A stretch of DNA of 8,435 nt. Source: Erysipelotrichaceae bacterium. GTDB lineage: Bacteria > Bacillota_I > Bacilli_A > RFN20 > CAG-826. The stretch spans positions 1 through 8,435 of the forward strand of contig JAISVG010000051.1 of the NCBI GenBank assembly GCA_031271635.1, read 5' to 3'. This document shows positions 6,493-8,435 of the stretch, piece by piece. The notes below the pieces were generated by a model that did no database searches, was not told where the DNA came from, and saw only the letters and a program-made list of their open reading frames with translations. Made by a program: the position numbers and the translations under genes. The first letter of the stretch is position 1, and every line of letters begins with the position of its first letter.

Positions 6493-8435
6493 ATGAAAAA
6501 AAATACCATGTCGATTCTGGCCTCGAGTCTTGCGTTTGTTAGTTGTGTTGTTCTTAGTAGTGTCGTTTTTCTTGGGCGTGACTTTAGTGATGATTCGGGA
6601 ACTAAAGAAGTTTCCGGAATCAGTGTTGATAGTGAGGGTCTTCTTGAAATTGGGACCTTTCCACAAAGTCTTGTGAGTGAAGATTGTACTTGGCTAATTC
6701 CTCAGCTTGATGCCATTCAATGGACTAATATGAGAGGCTTTATTGAATATGATGGCGAACAATATAAAAGAGTCGTGGCCCATCCTGATCCCTATTCACC
6801 CGCCGCTTACTTTGATGATGGTACTCCGATTGTTGATGGCCAAACATATTACTTTAAAGTTGAACCAATCAAATGGCGCGTTCTTGATGAAGATACGGGA
6901 ATGGTTTTAAGTGATCAAGTGCTTGAGGCTCAAGTGTTTAGTAGTGCAATGAAATATAGTAACGAATGGGGATACTCAACTTTACGAAGCTACCTTAATA
7001 ATATTTGGTATGACTATACTTTTACCGCACAAGAAAAAGCATCCATCCTTCTTGAAAGTCATCCTTTTGACACAAATTTTGGGGCAACTACCAGTCATAC
7101 TGGCGATGATGATTATGTTTTTCTTCCCTCCGGAACGGAATATATGGATCCAAATCTAGGATTTAGTAATACCATGAGTTTTGATAATTCAAGACGAAGT
7201 GCCACAACTGAGTTTGCAAGAGCAACCGGTTGTTCTTTCTTTATGTCAAACACTAGTCGCTATTGGTCGAGAAGTGGTGCGACTGGCGCCTCGGTGATGT
7301 GTGTGAGTGGCGAAGACGGACAATTCTCAAGTGTTTTATCTAACGATGCCACAATCGGAGTTCGTCCTGCATTAATGATTGACACAGATGTTTTGGCACC
7401 TACTGAGATTATTGGTGAATATACTAGGGGTGATGTGGTAATTGATGTTAGTAATTCTTCGGATTATGATGATCCAAGAGGCCCAGTTCCATTCCATTTC
7501 GAAATTTTAGATGAGACCTGGACCAGTATCATCCTTACGATGTGGCATGAGGAAATTCCTGCTGGTTATCAATTTATGATAAATCATGATCCATTAACAG
7601 TAGATCTCTATATATCGGGTCCTGATGAAGACCACCAATTTCTTCCGGCATCAGACTTTGGTATTTCATCAGATGTTGTAAGTGTGTCACTAATCGAAAA
7701 TGATCTTTGTCTTACTATGGACTTTACAATGACAGGTGGCCAGACATATCTTTTCTATACAACTATTGAAGCAACCAATGCCAATAACCAAGGACAAATA
7801 ATTGAGGACTACATTTATTTAAGTTGTAATGCCGATTGGCAGAAAATTGTCCTAGATTACCTCCACGGTGAGGTTCGTGTTGATGAAAATGGTCGTTTTA
7901 CGTTCTTCTTTGAGCTTAACGAAAGCCGTCAGGATTGGACGAAGATTTCTTATAACTTATCACCAAGGGGTGGAAACGGTACCTATATCACTCATGAAAT
8001 AACGAAAGAAGCTTCGAGTATTAATAGTTGGGTTGAAATTCGAAACGGGGTCACAGGAATTGATTTTGCGGCCGTGATGAATGTTTCCGGTAATGTCATC
8101 TCCTTAGTGATGGTCGGCAATAACGGCATGTATCCGCTTGATCAAATGTGGGATCTTAATATTATCGTTTATAATAATTCATACGAAGTCCAACGGATTC
8201 GAAATGAATTAGTCTTACGTGAGTATTCCCCAATTGTTGTGTATTATACTTCGGATCTCGTTGAGATGTCAACAACCGCGCTTTATAACATTTATCAATT
8301 TGAATTCGCTGATCTTACTTGGACTAAAATTGATGCTTTATTTGTGTCACGCGGCACAAACACTGCCTACGTGATTACGATTAATAATGATGCTGAAGGT
8401 AATCGTGTCTTCTATGAAGTGCTGCGTCGTACCCT
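6493..8435 (+). CDS. Exported DUF6273 protein with at least three C-terminal repeats (gene 4, 3' truncated)
   Basis: The frame is open from the ATG at 6493 to the window end: 647 residues and no stop. Residues about 6-28 are a hydrophobic signal or anchor; a Cys at 18 lies inside this segment in a poor lipobox context (FVSC, followed by more hydrophobic residues), so a lipoprotein is unlikely. The N-terminal module has IGTFPQS (53-59), C65 and GFIEYDG (82-88). DUF6273-like region, about 118-297: YYFKVEPIKWRVLD, STLRSYLNNIWY, FTAQEKASI, EFARATG, RYWSRSG, SGEDGQ and closing GVRPALMID. Repeats start at about 304 (TEIIGEYTRG), 450 (QKIVLDYLHG) and 580 (PIVVYYTSD); the third is cut. The repeats match those of gene 1 in order, which predicts a fourth unit and about 200 more residues downstream. 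It has its own strong promoter. Function is unknown; it is probably displayed on the cell surface. Confidence 0.92.
   Translation, partial: MKKNTMSILASSLAFVSCVVLSSVVFLGRDFSDDSGTKEVSGISVDSEGLLEIGTFPQSLVSEDCTWLIPQLDAIQWTNMRGFIEYDGEQYKRVVAHPDPYSPAAYFDDGTPIVDGQTYYFKVEPIKWRVLDEDTGMVLSDQVLEAQVFSSAMKYSNEWGYSTLRSYLNNIWYDYTFTAQEKASILLESHPFDTNFGATTSHTGDDDYVFLPSGTEYMDPNLGFSNTMSFDNSRRSATTEFARATGCSFFMSNTSRYWSRSGATGASVMCVSGEDGQFSSVLSNDATIGVRPALMIDTDVLAPTEIIGEYTRGDVVIDVSNSSDYDDPRGPVPFHFEILDETWTSIILTMWHEEIPAGYQFMINHDPLTVDLYISGPDEDHQFLPASDFGISSDVVSVSLIENDLCLTMDFTMTGGQTYLFYTTIEATNANNQGQIIEDYIYLSCNADWQKIVLDYLHGEVRVDENGRFTFFFELNESRQDWTKISYNLSPRGGNGTYITHEITKEASSINSWVEIRNGVTGIDFAAVMNVSGNVISLVMVGNNGMYPLDQMWDLNIIVYNNSYEVQRIRNELVLREYSPIVVYYTSDLVEMSTTALYNIYQFEFADLTWTKIDALFVSRGTNTAYVITINNDAEGNRVFYEVLRRT
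7402..8435 (+). repeat. Three protein repeats in gene 4 (third incomplete)
   Basis: Units begin at about 7402, 7840 and 8230. Unit 1 has FHFEILDETWTSI and closes with TIEATNANNQGQ. Unit 2 has YLHGEVRVDENG, MYPLDQMWDLNI and closes NELVLREYSP. Unit 3 has YQFEFADLTWTKI followed by SRGTN. Each pairs best with the unit at the same position in gene 1. Confidence 0.75.

Noticed and set aside
6493..6576. Gene 4 as a lipoprotein using Cys18
   Set aside because: The FVSC context fits the lipobox poorly and a hydrophobic stretch continues after the Cys; the paralogues lack a Cys there.
2..8435. Diversity-generating retroelement targeting the heads
   Set aside because: No reverse transcriptase, template repeat or adenine-biased variable repeat is visible in the window; it could only lie outside it.

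Overview
The window is AT-rich bacterial DNA coding on the + strand only. It holds part of a tandem array of four related genes, the first and last cut by the window edges. All four encode large, acidic, Asn/Asp/Tyr-rich exported proteins. Each visible N-terminus has a short Lys-led hydrophobic segment and no clear lipobox. This is followed by a short 'FGSYPQS-like' module, a region I recognise from its motifs as DUF6273, and then one to four copies of a roughly 130-150-residue beta-rich repeat that I cannot match to a named family. AT richness, strong Shine-Dalgarno sites, sigma-A type promoters and DUF6273 point to a Firmicutes/Bacilli-type organism, possibly a gut or mollicute-related Bacilli lineage. 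Trp is encoded by TGG and the genes end in TAA or TAG, so nothing suggests the TGA=Trp code. The taxonomic call is inference.

Layout: (1) 2-2260, 3' part of gene 1: most of DUF6273 plus four repeats; its reading frame is open from base 2, so an apparent GTG start at 170 is internal. (2) 2287-2325, a strong intrinsic terminator. (3) 2431-2468 promoter, then gene 2 (2521-3906), complete, with one repeat. (4) 4034-4071, a promoter nearly identical to that of gene 2, then gene 3 (4124-5941), complete, with two repeats and an eroded end to its DUF6273. (5) 5942-6492, an AT-rich intergenic stretch with a perfect 28-bp palindrome and a strong extended -10 promoter. (6) 6493-8435, gene 4, 5' complete and running off the window, with at least three repeats.

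The genes look like separate transcription units rather than one operon: each of the three visible gene starts has its own promoter 50-52 bases upstream of the start codon, and gene 1 ends in a terminator. The likely picture is a paralogous family of surface-displayed proteins with the same membrane-proximal head and different numbers of outer repeats. Their ligand or role cannot be read from sequence. No recombinase, reverse transcriptase, CRISPR, RNA gene or insertion sequence is visible.
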